A DNA stretch of 64,000 bases from Bacteroidales bacterium (lineage in GTDB: Bacteria > Bacteroidota > Bacteroidia > Bacteroidales > UBA932): contig JAGAFU010000060.1 of NCBI GenBank assembly GCA_017627955.1, forward strand, positions 1 to 64,000, written 5' to 3'. Below the pieces are notes generated by a model, which saw only the letters and a program-made list of their open reading frames with translations, was not told the DNA's origin and searched no databases. Below are positions 35,540-44,764 of this stretch, one piece after another. A program made the translations under genes and the position numbers. How positions within the stretch are numbered: the first letter of the stretch is position 1; each line of letters begins with the position of its first letter.

Positions 35540-36591
35540 TATAGCTCTTTTGAGGTGGCGAGGGCGATGCCACGGTTATTATCTTTGTCAACAGCGCAGT
35601 AGAAATGATAGACAACGCCTTTCCACTTGACCATGCAGGGTTTGTGGGCGTAGCGGCTGTCGAAGGGCTCCGAGGGCTTGATAAGCGGCTCCCCGGTCCA
35701 GTCGGTCCAATGGACAAGGTCGTAGGAGCAGGCGAATGTGTCCCAGGCATAGGTCCTCGTGTCATCCCAGTTGAACCCGAAATAGAACATCACCCATAAT
35801 TTGCCCATTCTCTGGACGTGGGCGTCGCCGGTAATACCCCTGTTCCCGTGCTCCAGGACTGGATCTGAGCCGAACCGTTTCCAAGACACCATATCGTCAC
35901 TCACGGCCATCCCGATTCTCTCAGCATTGCCTAAGGCGTTGTAATACATAGCGAAAGGATGCCCTGTGAGTTTCCAAGGGTCACGAATAACGCTATTCTT
36001 GTAAATCTTGACATTATCCCACCAGGATACGTCAGGATCATTAGGCGACAGAATAGGCTTATTCAGCCTGTCCCACTCGTGAGGTTCGGTCGGGTTCCCT
36101 GTCGTATAAGCCATTCCTGGAGACAGGACTCCGCTCTCATAGCCGGAAGCGTCTCCTCCAAGATAGCTCATCCAATACTTGCCGTCATATTTCTCCAACT
36201 CGTACGACCCACCCCATTTCGGGTCAACCAGAGCCAGATAGCCAGCTTTCTGATTGACATCCCAATCGGTGTCATCTGAATATGACATAATCCTGCCAAG
36301 TGTCTTCCATTCAAGTAGTTCCTCACTCTCGGCGAGCCAGGTCTCATACCCCCGGCCGTCGAAAACGATATAGACCATGTACCATTTCCCATCCTTGCGA
36401 AATACGCTGGGGCTGTCGGCAGCCAGCCCATCCCCTCCGGGAATGACAAGCCCACGCTTGAAAGGAGTTTTGACCTCCTCGAACACTTTCTCCATCTCCT
36501 CCTGCGGGACGGTTTCGGGAAATTCCTTGACGCAACCAACCGCACAAAGCAGAGTTGTCAAAACCACTATAATTGCTAAATCAGTTCTCAT
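35539..36591 (-). CDS. Beta-propeller glycosidase-like lipoprotein (GH43/GH117/GH130-like)
   Basis: The protein of about 350 residues is a lipoprotein (LTTLLCAVGCVKEFPE) whose repeated blades carry Trp/Tyr-rich strands: ADSPSVFRKDGKWYMVYIVF, EKYDGKYWMSYLGG, GDAHVQRMGKLWVMFYFGF and YAHKPCMVKWKGVVYHFYC. An acidic residue at the start of several blades fits the five-bladed propeller of GH43, GH117 and GH130 families, but I cannot assign one. The start at 36591 (MRTDLAIIVV) is preferred over 36600. It is coupled to the DUF5009-like gene and diverges from PepSY-like paralogue 2. Confidence 0.68.
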   Translation of the reverse strand: MRTDLAIIVVLTTLLCAVGCVKEFPETVPQEEMEKVFEEVKTPFKRGLVIPGGDGLAADSPSVFRKDGKWYMVYIVFDGRGYETWLAESEELLEWKTLGRIMSYSDDTDWDVNQKAGYLALVDPKWGGSYELEKYDGKYWMSYLGGDASGYESGVLSPGMAYTTGNPTEPHEWDRLNKPILSPNDPDVSWWDNVKIYKNSVIRDPWKLTGHPFAMYYNALGNAERIGMAVSDDMVSWKRFGSDPVLEHGNRGITGDAHVQRMGKLWVMFYFGFNWDDTRTYAWDTFACSYDLVHWTDWTGEPLIKPSEPFDSRYAHKPCMVKWKGVVYHFYCAVDKDNNRGIALATSKEL

Positions 36592-36634
36592 AAACGCCAA
36601 GTTAAGAAATAATGGGAAATAACGGAAATAATAG

Positions 36635-36642
36635 TACCTTTG
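36635..36642 (+). promoter_or_regulatory. -7 element of PepSY-like paralogue 2
   Basis: TACCTTTG matches TAnnTTTG exactly and lies 23 bp before the ATG. TGGCCCTTTT follows, as at paralogue 1 on the other strand. Confidence 0.65.
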
Positions 36643-36664
36643 TGGCCCTTTTCATTAGAGTATT

Positions 36665-37609
36665 ATGATTAATAATAAAGCATATCGTTCCGTCTCGCTC
36701 ATCCTTATTGTTTTCCTCGGCCTGTTGATATCCTCCGGTTGCTCGAAGGAAGAGCGCGCTCCTTATGACCAGATTCCGGAATATGTAATGGAGCATTTCA
36801 CAAATCGCTACCCCGGAGCGACTCTCCTGAGTGAACGTTACATTGAAGATTACCAGGGTTGGGCTGAATTGGAATTTGTTGATAGCGACGGACTTAAAGC
36901 GACAGCCCACTATAAGGAAGGCATCTGGATGATGACAAATAAGGTATATTCGAAAGAGAATTTCATCTACCAGATCCCCAGGAAGGTAGCCAGAGCGTAC
37001 GTCGGCACGGGAGTGGATAACGAAGACTATTCATCTGACAATAGCTACGTGATGGAGATCTCCCGCCGCTATTTCGAGAAGAAACAATATGAGTTTTGTT
37101 TCGAGATTCCTTACGAAGACGAGGATGCGATCAACGGTGTCGTTTATGAAGCCAACACCATAGCTATCGACGAGGATGGCGACCTGCTTTATTATGAGCA
37201 TGACCATGTGAATCCCTCATATTGGTGGAGGGATATCACTCCGTCGCTAAACAGCGTAAGCGGGTTTTTACCGGCGGGTGCGACTGTCCTTGGGAGCGTG
37301 AATGAGGCCGGCAACAACCTCATCTTCTTTATGGACAATGGTGTCATCAAGACAGCCAAGTCTTCGCAAGGCCGTAACTGGGATTGGGAAAAGACATACT
37401 TTCAGATTGACCGCTTTAACCTCACCGAAGCGGCGGCTAAAGCGAGGGATGAGTTTCTATCCGAGCACGAAGGCTACCGTTTCACAACTCTGTACAGTGT
37501 TGAGGACCGGTTCGGTAAATACTATGGTCTCAAATTCGAGAAAGGAGACTGGAATAATGCGGTGGCAACCGATTGGATCGCCACAACTATCTATATTCCT
37601 GCTGAATAA
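36665..37609 (+). CDS. PepSY-like lipoprotein, paralogue 2
   Basis: The 314-residue lipoprotein (FLGLLISSGCSKEE) mirrors the protein at 32528-33493 along its length. Shared blocks include NRYPGATLL, GWAELEFVDSDGLKATAHYK, IWMMTNK, NEDYSSDNSYVMEISRR, VNPSYWWRDI and EGYRFTTLYSVE. Two PepSY-like repeats are visible at about residues 35-75 and 185-225. It faces outward from a cassette with the other copy at the opposite border. It ends 3 bp before the end of the convergent GH78 gene. Function unknown. Confidence 0.72.
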   Translation: MINNKAYRSVSLILIVFLGLLISSGCSKEERAPYDQIPEYVMEHFTNRYPGATLLSERYIEDYQGWAELEFVDSDGLKATAHYKEGIWMMTNKVYSKENFIYQIPRKVARAYVGTGVDNEDYSSDNSYVMEISRRYFEKKQYEFCFEIPYEDEDAINGVVYEANTIAIDEDGDLLYYEHDHVNPSYWWRDITPSLNSVSGFLPAGATVLGSVNEAGNNLIFFMDNGVIKTAKSSQGRNWDWEKTYFQIDRFNLTEAAAKARDEFLSEHEGYRFTTLYSVEDRFGKYYGLKFEKGDWNNAVATDWIATTIYIPAE

Positions 37610-37612
37610 ACT

Positions 37613-39811
37613 TTAGAGCCTGACTTTATGGGTGCCGGGGCCGAAGGTTTTTCCACCGGCCTGGCAAGTTGTTCCTTCCGGGACGGTTATCTCAGCGTCA
37701 ATCCTCTTGCCCTTCTTAACGAGGGAAACCTCAATCTTGCCGTAATATGTCTCGAAACCGGTCTTGAGCCATTTGAGGTCGCCCAACTGTGGCTTGACCT
37801 GAAACTCTTGATAACCAGGCTTCAAGGCATCGACTCCAGCCAACTGGCGAACCATTGAGATCACCCCGCCACCAGCCCAAGCATGATTGCAGGTGCCATC
37901 AAAATACCAATGCTCGTAAAGAGTCGTACAACTGTCCTTCATGATGGTAGGGCACTGTTTCCGCATCCTGTCCAGAGCCATTTGCGGCTCTCCCATGGTG
38001 TAAAGGGCATCCAGCACATAGGGGAACATGTAGGTCGTGGCGTTGTAACGCTCGGCGAAAACCTTCTTCAATGCCGGATATTTATCCGCGGACGCGATGC
38101 CGGAAATAACGGCCAGGGCCTGCACACGGTCATCCGGAAGGTCATCAAAACCAGGAGTTATATAGGCAGCCCCGTTCCAGAACTTTGAGTTGATCTTCTC
38201 GGCGATATTCGCCATAAGAGCCTCATCCTGAGCCGCATCAGCCTCTTTCCCAAGTTTCCTCGCGAATTCCGCCTCAGCCTTGAGCGCGAGGTAATACCAC
38301 AGATGCAATTGAGCTACCCGATCCTGGTGCCCACCGGCATCAGGCCAGTCCCAACCACCCTTGCGGTAAATAGGAAGTCCCTCAGAATCAAGCTTCCATA
38401 CCTCATGGAGATACTTATGGACCGCGGGGTAGACATCCGCTACGAAAGAGTCATCACCGGAATAGAACATATATCCCCGGAATCCGAACCAGCCTATTGA
38501 GTTAAGGACCTGCATCGGAAGCTCCTTAAAGTAATTGGAGCATGGGATCGGGGCGTACATGACCCCGTCGGGCTTCTGCCATCCGACAAGTTCCATAATA
38601 CCCTTGCGGGCAAGCTTGTCGGCCTTGCGGTCAAGAAGATAGAAGGCCTCATTCAACTCGTTGACCTCATCGCCCCACCACTGGGCCCTCTCCCGGTCGG
38701 GACAGTCATAATAAGTGTCCCTCATACAGACATATAGAGTCCTTTGGGCTTTCTGGTAATATTCATTGAGAAGGGGGTCGGAACAGGAAAAAGATCCCGT
38801 GAACTCAGTGTCGTATCCTGTCTCACGATATTTAACCTCAAGAACTTTGACTTCAGGAGGGAAGACATAATACAATTCCTCACCATTCATCCAGCCGAAG
38901 CTCTCATATTCCTGAACTCCTTCTTTGGTGACATATTCAGCGCTGACGCACTTGGCGTTGGTGACAATGTCGTGGTCGGTGTACATGGAAATCACCTTCC
39001 CTTTGGGAGCCTCAACTTTGAACCAAGGGGAGAAATGTCCGTTGTACGGAAGTTTGCAATAGAGGGTGTCCCCGCTCTGACGCGTTGAGAGATAGTCTTT
39101 TAGACCATAGTCCTTCCATTGCGGGATCGGTCTTTCTACCAGTTTGCCCATCGGGGCTTCCCCAGGAAGGTAAGGAAGCTCTAAGGCTGTCCCTAACCAT
39201 TCGGGAGCCTCTCTTTGCACCGGTACGGCGTCAGGCCCGGGAATGGGAGTCTGGAACCAATTGTAATCGAATAAGTTGGCATCGTAGCGGATATTGCTTT
39301 CTGAAAGGCGGTAATTTGTGATAGGGTGCGAAGCCGTGCCATACCCGTACTGGACGGAACACTCCCAAGTCTCGTCGGAAAGAATCTCCAACCCGGGACA
39401 GCGGGCATCGAAAAGTAGGGCGCAAGTGCCGCTGCTCAGGTGGCTGAATCCCGCCTTGCCCATAAACCAGACAAGAACGGAAATCCTGTTGGCCCCTTCT
39501 TTCAGATACGGGGCGATCTCGACTTTATCATAGTACCCGTCTCCGATGGATGGTCCCCTTTTAAGGCCCCCCTCATAGACGACAGGCTCACCATTGATCC
39601 AAAGCCAGTACTTTGTGTCAACGGCGATTCTTGCCACAAGAGAAGCCGGAACCTTCTCAATTTCAACATCTTTACGGAAAGCGAGCCAGGAATTGGTCTC
39701 GTTTTCGTAATACTGCTTGCTGATCCACTTGGCTTTCCAGGCATACTCCTCAGCTCCAGCTCTCAGCCCAAAGCAAAGAACCAGAGTCGCTATCGTCAGT
39801 ATCTTTCTCAT
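37613..39811 (-). CDS. GH78 alpha-L-rhamnosidase
   Basis: The 732-residue enzyme removes alpha-linked L-rhamnose, here likely from rhamnogalacturonan-I fragments. It has a signal peptide (ILTIATLVLCFGLRAGA), N-terminal beta-sandwich carbohydrate-binding domains (WKAKWISKQYY, VDTKYWLWINGEPVVYEGG), and an alpha6/alpha6 barrel with the family's acidic cluster in YYDCPDRERAQWWGDEVNEL and GGWDWPDAGGHQD. The C-terminal sandwich includes LYEHWYFDGTCNHAWAGGG. Its start overlaps the preceding small beta-helix gene by 4 bp. It is the last gene of the leftward rhamnogalacturonan operon. Confidence 0.88.
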   Translation of the reverse strand: MRKILTIATLVLCFGLRAGAEEYAWKAKWISKQYYENETNSWLAFRKDVEIEKVPASLVARIAVDTKYWLWINGEPVVYEGGLKRGPSIGDGYYDKVEIAPYLKEGANRISVLVWFMGKAGFSHLSSGTCALLFDARCPGLEILSDETWECSVQYGYGTASHPITNYRLSESNIRYDANLFDYNWFQTPIPGPDAVPVQREAPEWLGTALELPYLPGEAPMGKLVERPIPQWKDYGLKDYLSTRQSGDTLYCKLPYNGHFSPWFKVEAPKGKVISMYTDHDIVTNAKCVSAEYVTKEGVQEYESFGWMNGEELYYVFPPEVKVLEVKYRETGYDTEFTGSFSCSDPLLNEYYQKAQRTLYVCMRDTYYDCPDRERAQWWGDEVNELNEAFYLLDRKADKLARKGIMELVGWQKPDGVMYAPIPCSNYFKELPMQVLNSIGWFGFRGYMFYSGDDSFVADVYPAVHKYLHEVWKLDSEGLPIYRKGGWDWPDAGGHQDRVAQLHLWYYLALKAEAEFARKLGKEADAAQDEALMANIAEKINSKFWNGAAYITPGFDDLPDDRVQALAVISGIASADKYPALKKVFAERYNATTYMFPYVLDALYTMGEPQMALDRMRKQCPTIMKDSCTTLYEHWYFDGTCNHAWAGGGVISMVRQLAGVDALKPGYQEFQVKPQLGDLKWLKTGFETYYGKIEVSLVKKGKRIDAEITVPEGTTCQAGGKTFGPGTHKVRL

Positions 39812-40383
39812 TTCGTGTCGGTGTAGCAGCCCTCAACGGTGACGGATCCGCCCTCGATGATGTAAAGGTCATCTTTGGTGGCGGGGTAACGGAGGATGAA
39901 ATTCTTGAGGCTCACGTTCTGGCAATCCTTCAGGTAGACAAGGGTCGGAATGACCGGATTGTCAATATGCCTCATCTTGATCTGGCCGTCGATATTATCA
40001 AGAAGTCCAGGCCCGCGGCCGTCGATAACTCCCTTACCTTCAATGGTCACATCCTTGACTCCTTCTCCCCAGAAGATGCCCTTGGCACCCTTGTAGGAGT
40101 AGATGTTCGTGGAACCAACGATCACCGCGCCCTCGCGGAGGTAGATGTCAACCCCATCCTTAAGCTGGACGGATCCTGTGAGATAGCGTCCCACGCTGAA
40201 TTCCAGGGTGCCGCCACCTTTCTCGGAGATGAAGTCTATCGCCTTCTGGATAGAGGTCGTGTTGTCCGTAGCGCCATCGCTCCTGATTCCGAAGAAAGAG
40301 GACTTGTAGACCGGTTGCTTGTCTTGGGCTATCCCCGCCATGGAAACCAGCAGCAGGGAGGCTATGATGAATATCTTTTTCAT
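39808..40383 (-). CDS. Short exported beta-helix protein, N-terminal half of a GH28/pectate-lyase-like fold
   Basis: The 191-residue protein has a signal peptide (MKKIFIIASLLLVSMAGIAQ) and the first coils of a GH28-type helix (IRSDGATDNTTSIQKAIDFI, GTLEFSVGRYLTGSVQLKDG, IEGKGVIDGRGPG). It ends where full enzymes would carry their catalytic Asp and His motifs, so it should lack GH28 activity. The reading frame is intact, with 4-bp overlaps to both neighbours, which argues for a kept gene over random decay. It may be a binding or assembly partner of the adjoining GH28, or the stub of a shortened gene. I cannot tell which. Confidence 0.72.
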   Translation of the reverse strand: MKKIFIIASLLLVSMAGIAQDKQPVYKSSFFGIRSDGATDNTTSIQKAIDFISEKGGGTLEFSVGRYLTGSVQLKDGVDIYLREGAVIVGSTNIYSYKGAKGIFWGEGVKDVTIEGKGVIDGRGPGLLDNIDGQIKMRHIDNPVIPTLVYLKDCQNVSLKNFILRYPATKDDLYIIEGGSVTVEGCYTDTK

Positions 40384-41879
40384 TTCTTCTTGATGTTCTT
40401 GGTGTCCTTGTTAATGATCTGCTTCTTGCCCTTAGGAGCGGTGTCCTGGTTGATCTCCACATCCTTGAGTCTCAGGCCGTTGACATCGTCCGTAACGATC
40501 GCGGGGCGGTAATCCTCGCCATCCACGGTGATCTTCACATTGTCAAAGACGATCCCGTCGGCATGACGAATGTAGAACCCCCACGCCGGCAACTCTTTCC
40601 AGTTGGAGAACTCGGGGTAGCTGGTCTCCTTCTCCTCGATGGCGGCGAGTTCCTCCTTGGATGAGCCTCTGTAGGCATATTCAGGATCGGCATGACCGGG
40701 ATAGACTATCTCGATGTTCTCAAGACGGACATTCTCGATCTTGATGTCGGGATTGCCGAAAATGATGCTGGGAAGGACGTTGCGGGGCAGGTCCTCGACC
40801 GGTCCCTCATAGCTGTAGCCGGCATCCGGCTTGTCCAGAGGGACTTCCGCATACATGTTCTTGATAACGATGTTCTTGAGATAGGCCTTCTGGTCATCGC
40901 GGGTGTGGCGTGTGCCGGTACGGAGGAAGATCGGATTGCCGGTGTGGATGCTCTCGATCCCGTCGATCTCAACATCCTCGATCGTGGCGCCATCCACCGT
41001 AGCGATAGTGATGGCGCTGCGGTAGGTGTCGTAGATCTTGATATTCTTGAACTTGAAGTTCTTGAACTTGCCGCGGGTGTAGGTTCCGAACTTGATCCCG
41101 TTGGCGCTTGAGCGGCCCACGCAGTTCTCCACCAGGATGTTCTCACTCACCCCGTCATTGCTGTGGCTCTTGAAGCAATACACATCGTCGGCAGCGTCGA
41201 AGAAGCAGTCACGGATGATCACGTCACTGCTGTCCACAATGTCGATTCCGTCATTGTTCCAATATGACTTGGCGTCCACATGAACCCTTTCCACCAGGAT
41301 ATTCCTGCACTTGTCGTACTGCTGGTTCCAGCAGCCGGGATCTTTGAGGAGAATATCCCTGATGACGATACCTTCGCATTTGTAGAAATGAATATTCTCC
41401 GGACGTTTCGCTTCCTGGAGCCGGTCGTTACCGAGGGGATCATCGAAGACTCCGAGATGGACGAAGTCTATGAACCTCGTAGCGATAGCGAAACCGCGGC
41501 CGTTCACTGTGCCGCCACCCTCTATGCCTATGTTTTTCTGGCCAATGGCAAAGATGAGCGCTGTCCATTTGGCATCCGGATCCTTGATGTAGTCAAAAGG
41601 ATTGAGAGATCCCAAAAGAGAGGAATCCTCGTCTATCCAGAGGGTTACTCCGTCCTTGAGGTAAATTGTTCCACTGACGTAATCACCGTTGTCGAGAACG
41701 ACACGGCCTCCTCCTTGGGCGGACACGAAATCAATCGCCGCCTGGATACTGACTGTGTTGAGGGTGAAACCGTCGGGAACAGCCCCGAAGTCCCTCGCGA
41801 AATAATCAGCGGCGTTGAGCCCATTGGCTCCGCCGGCCAACAGCATCAAAGACGCCGCGAGTCTAAGGAATCGTTTCAT
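40380..41879 (-). CDS. Divergent GH28-family protein
   Basis: The 499-residue exported beta-helix protein aligns with GH28 in its first half (FGAVPDGFTLNTVSIQAAID, YVSGTIYLKDGVTLWIDEDS). The catalytic region is changed: NNDGIDIVDSSDV and AADDVYCFKS retain the Asp residues, but the usual Gly-His-Gly is replaced by SANGIKFGT. A C-terminal extension ends in a run of lysines. Within a rhamnosidase operon it may act on rhamnogalacturonan or on a side chain with an altered mechanism, or it may be a binding protein. It begins 12 bp after the GH106 stop and overlaps the next gene by 4 bp. Confidence 0.82.
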   Translation of the reverse strand: MKRFLRLAASLMLLAGGANGLNAADYFARDFGAVPDGFTLNTVSIQAAIDFVSAQGGGRVVLDNGDYVSGTIYLKDGVTLWIDEDSSLLGSLNPFDYIKDPDAKWTALIFAIGQKNIGIEGGGTVNGRGFAIATRFIDFVHLGVFDDPLGNDRLQEAKRPENIHFYKCEGIVIRDILLKDPGCWNQQYDKCRNILVERVHVDAKSYWNNDGIDIVDSSDVIIRDCFFDAADDVYCFKSHSNDGVSENILVENCVGRSSANGIKFGTYTRGKFKNFKFKNIKIYDTYRSAITIATVDGATIEDVEIDGIESIHTGNPIFLRTGTRHTRDDQKAYLKNIVIKNMYAEVPLDKPDAGYSYEGPVEDLPRNVLPSIIFGNPDIKIENVRLENIEIVYPGHADPEYAYRGSSKEELAAIEEKETSYPEFSNWKELPAWGFYIRHADGIVFDNVKITVDGEDYRPAIVTDDVNGLRLKDVEINQDTAPKGKKQIINKDTKNIKKK

Positions 41880-41891
41880 TTGCTCTTTGTG

Positions 41892-44759
41892 TTATTGTTT
41901 GTAAAATTTCACTGGTCCGATCAATCCCGCGGACACATAGGGCTGGTTGCGCCTCAAAACGAAACGCTGGGCAGCCTTGTTGTCCTTGAGAGTTTGTATG
42001 TAATTGCCCATCAGGGTAGTTACTTTAACTTCAATGGTGTTTTCCCCCGCTTTCACATAGGGAGAAACGTCGTATATTCTCTCCCCGAACCACTTCATTC
42101 CGGCATCACGGCCGTTGATCTTGAGCTCACAGATGTCGGCGACCTTCCCAAGGTCAAGATACTTTGGAAGATCCTTCGCTTCGCTCAGGATGACAGTGGT
42201 CTTGTACACTATCGTGCCCATGAAGTTCTTGAAGGTCGTGTCGGCCATGTCCTTGAAGTCCTGAAGGGTGTCAAGGGTCGCTGTCCAGGTCGAGTCGAGC
42301 TGGGGCTGATTGAGGGTCAGGGACCAGGGGCCCTTCGCTTCGCGGAGATCCTTCGCTTCGCTCAGGATGACAGGGTTGGTGAGCGGAGCCGAACCACGGC
42401 CATCCTTATTGAAGACAATAAGATAAGTCTCGGACGGGCCGAAACGGAAACTGGCTTTGCCCGACTTGTCAAGCTTTAGCGGGTACCGACTCCCGGCAGC
42501 GGGATCATAAATCCAGGCATGCTTCCCGGAAGTGATTGATTTCGGGAATATTATGTCAGTCTGGCGGGCCTCGCTCATGTGGGCGTTCATGATCAGGAAT
42601 ATGTCAGACTTGTCATCGGTGACATAACGGTCCTGAAGCAGGAAGCGGTCCGGATTGGTGATGGTGATCGAATGGGGCAAGGAATATTTCTTCATCACGT
42701 CCTCATACCATTCGAGATATTTCCCGTCCTCGGGCTTCTCAAGCAAAATGAAGTTGTCTTTGAACGACTCAAGGCGCTGGACCCTTTCGGCGATCTCTTT
42801 GTCCCGGGACTCATAGTCCTTGAGTCCCAATGACTTCTCCGGATATTTCCCCACACAGAAGACCCTTCCGCCCTGACGGACGAATTCCTCGAGCTTGGCG
42901 AGCGTCTCCGGAGTCGTGCTGGTGACCTCGACGAGGAACAAGACTCCATATTCCTTTGGCCCGTAACAGAGTTTTCCGTTCCTGACCGTCGCGTCATTTA
43001 GGATTATCTCGCTCACGTAGTCGGCTCCGCCGCCGGTTTTATGGATCGCCTCCCAGATGAGAGAGGTATATGGCACATTCAGCTTGACGGGGAACGGCTC
43101 CGTCTGGACTCCCATCGTGGACCACATGTCGTAGTTGGCGGGAAGGATGGCGATGTCCGTGTACATGTCGGCGTTCTGGAGCTGGCTGGCTATGCGGGCC
43201 CTATAGTCATTAAGGTTCTTGACATAAGGCCACCAGGTGTTCCTCTCATTGTGGAACGTCCCGTACTGTATCCAGCCCGGAAACTCGGCCTCAAGAGGGG
43301 AATAATTGAATCCATGCCATACAGAATGAGTTACGCCGGAGATGGCGCTCATGTCAGAGCCGACTTTAAGGAACTCGAGCGAAGTCGTGAAGACTTTATA
43401 GGTGTTGGTCATCTCTTCGGCGCTGACGATCCTCTTTCCGGAAAGGTGCGCCGCTGAAGAGACGTATTTGTTGATCATGGTGTAACCTCGGCCGCGGCGG
43501 TAATCCTCGTCTCCCATCTCCTCTCCGATCTTGTGGCGGAGCCAGTTGGTGGTCCAAGACTCTCCCTCGGGGAAATCGACCATAAAGGAACTCTCAAGCG
43601 GGAAGAACCCCCTTCCGTAGGCCTGGGCGCGGAGTTTCAGCCCCTTGTCTTTGGCCCACTGGCCCATGGTGCCGTAAAAGCGCTCGTGAAGGAGTTCGGC
43701 TTTTGTCAGCTCGAAATCGAAGCGTACGCGATCCACTTCTTCCTGGAACTTGGGACTCTTCTTGGACCCGTATTCAAAACTCTTGACATCCCCGAGCCTT
43801 CCAACCTCGAACATCGTGAAAGGCAGCCATGGAATCACATCATAACCTCTCCTTCTCTTGAATTCCTCGGCGAAGTCTGCCGTCCAGTTGTTGCCCTCCA
43901 GCTCCATGCTGTCAATGAACATGGCCCTGACTCGACCTGAAAGAGGGCCTATTCTCTTTTCAATCGCATCGGTCATGTGGTCGAGATAATGCCTCACCGC
44001 AGCGGCGTCCATGTGGTTTAGGATCGATCCCGCTGCTCCAGGGGCGCCATTGATCACACTGGCGAACGAGTCGAACTTCACCATCGCGTAAAGCTGCCAT
44101 TTCCCCTCGGGAACATCGACGCTCAATATTCCGTCCTTAACCTTTCCGGACAGGTCGATCGCCTCTTCAAGACTTCCGATAGGATCCGGAGCGAGGCAAA
44201 TTGAGACCAGTTCCGGCGAACGGCGGGGATTGACGATGGTGACTCCGGGATCCAACTCTTTGAAAAGGTGGAACATCGACATCTCCAGAGTCTCACCTGA
44301 AGGAACTTCTTTGGCATAGGTCAAAAGCACTTCCGCCCTCTCGTCCCTGGGAAGGCTCTCGGCACCGAAAGGCCACCCGGATCCGATGATCAAGTCGCAG
44401 GTCATCCCGATACGATCCGCCTCGTCGAAAACGACCTTCAGCATGTCGATCCACTCGTCGCTGAGCCACTTCAGAGGCTTGGTGTCCAGGGTGTCAGCTC
44501 CATTGGGGAAGGAAATCGGATTGATTTCCACTCCACCTATCCCGGCTTCCTTCATGATATGAAGCTCCCTGACGAGCTCTTCAGCATTCACCCGGTCTCC
44601 GTTCCACCACCACCGCACAAACGGACGGTACCGGGTGTCCGGATTCTGGAATTGGGAATATAACTGTTTGGATGTCAGTTTATTCTGAGCTTGAACGGAA
44701 AACCCGGAAAACAATATGGCAAAGGCTGCCGATAGTGCGATAAACCTTATTGGTCTCAT
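41892..44759 (-). CDS. GH106 alpha-L-rhamnosidase with two in-frame SEAKDL-type inserts
   Basis: The 955-residue enzyme belongs to the GH106 rhamnosidases: YRPFVRWWWNGDRVNAEEL, EAGIGGVEINPISFPNG and DLIIGSGWPFGAESLPRDE are family-like blocks of the barrel, and MFIDSMELEGNNWT holds acidic residues of the site. The start at 44759 gives a proper signal peptide (MRPIRFIALSAAFAILFSGF); an earlier in-frame ATG at 44810 would overlap the upstream gene. Two repeat elements in the C-terminal sandwich region insert PVILSEAKDLREAKGP and TVILSEAKDLPKY without breaking the frame. It heads the leftward enzyme set and lies 5 bp after the flippase-type gene. Confidence 0.87.
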   Translation of the reverse strand: MRPIRFIALSAAFAILFSGFSVQAQNKLTSKQLYSQFQNPDTRYRPFVRWWWNGDRVNAEELVRELHIMKEAGIGGVEINPISFPNGADTLDTKPLKWLSDEWIDMLKVVFDEADRIGMTCDLIIGSGWPFGAESLPRDERAEVLLTYAKEVPSGETLEMSMFHLFKELDPGVTIVNPRRSPELVSICLAPDPIGSLEEAIDLSGKVKDGILSVDVPEGKWQLYAMVKFDSFASVINGAPGAAGSILNHMDAAAVRHYLDHMTDAIEKRIGPLSGRVRAMFIDSMELEGNNWTADFAEEFKRRRGYDVIPWLPFTMFEVGRLGDVKSFEYGSKKSPKFQEEVDRVRFDFELTKAELLHERFYGTMGQWAKDKGLKLRAQAYGRGFFPLESSFMVDFPEGESWTTNWLRHKIGEEMGDEDYRRGRGYTMINKYVSSAAHLSGKRIVSAEEMTNTYKVFTTSLEFLKVGSDMSAISGVTHSVWHGFNYSPLEAEFPGWIQYGTFHNERNTWWPYVKNLNDYRARIASQLQNADMYTDIAILPANYDMWSTMGVQTEPFPVKLNVPYTSLIWEAIHKTGGGADYVSEIILNDATVRNGKLCYGPKEYGVLFLVEVTSTTPETLAKLEEFVRQGGRVFCVGKYPEKSLGLKDYESRDKEIAERVQRLESFKDNFILLEKPEDGKYLEWYEDVMKKYSLPHSITITNPDRFLLQDRYVTDDKSDIFLIMNAHMSEARQTDIIFPKSITSGKHAWIYDPAAGSRYPLKLDKSGKASFRFGPSETYLIVFNKDGRGSAPLTNPVILSEAKDLREAKGPWSLTLNQPQLDSTWTATLDTLQDFKDMADTTFKNFMGTIVYKTTVILSEAKDLPKYLDLGKVADICELKINGRDAGMKWFGERIYDVSPYVKAGENTIEVKVTTLMGNYIQTLKDNKAAQRFVLRRNQPYVSAGLIGPVKFYKQ
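42170..42196. repeat. SEAKDL-type repeat 1 inside GH106
   Basis: GATCCTTCGCTTCGCTCAGG followed by ATGACAG is identical to the copy at 42347-42373 and differs from the GH95 copy by one base. It reads as TVILSEAKDL on the coding strand. Confidence 0.85.
42347..42373. repeat. SEAKDL-type repeat 2 inside GH106
   Basis: The 27-bp core matches copy 1 exactly. It is preceded at 42333-42344 by a partial extra unit CTTCGCTTCGCG, so the protein reads SEAKDLREAKGP, an internal echo of the same peptide. Confidence 0.85.
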
Positions 44760-44764
44760 ATATC

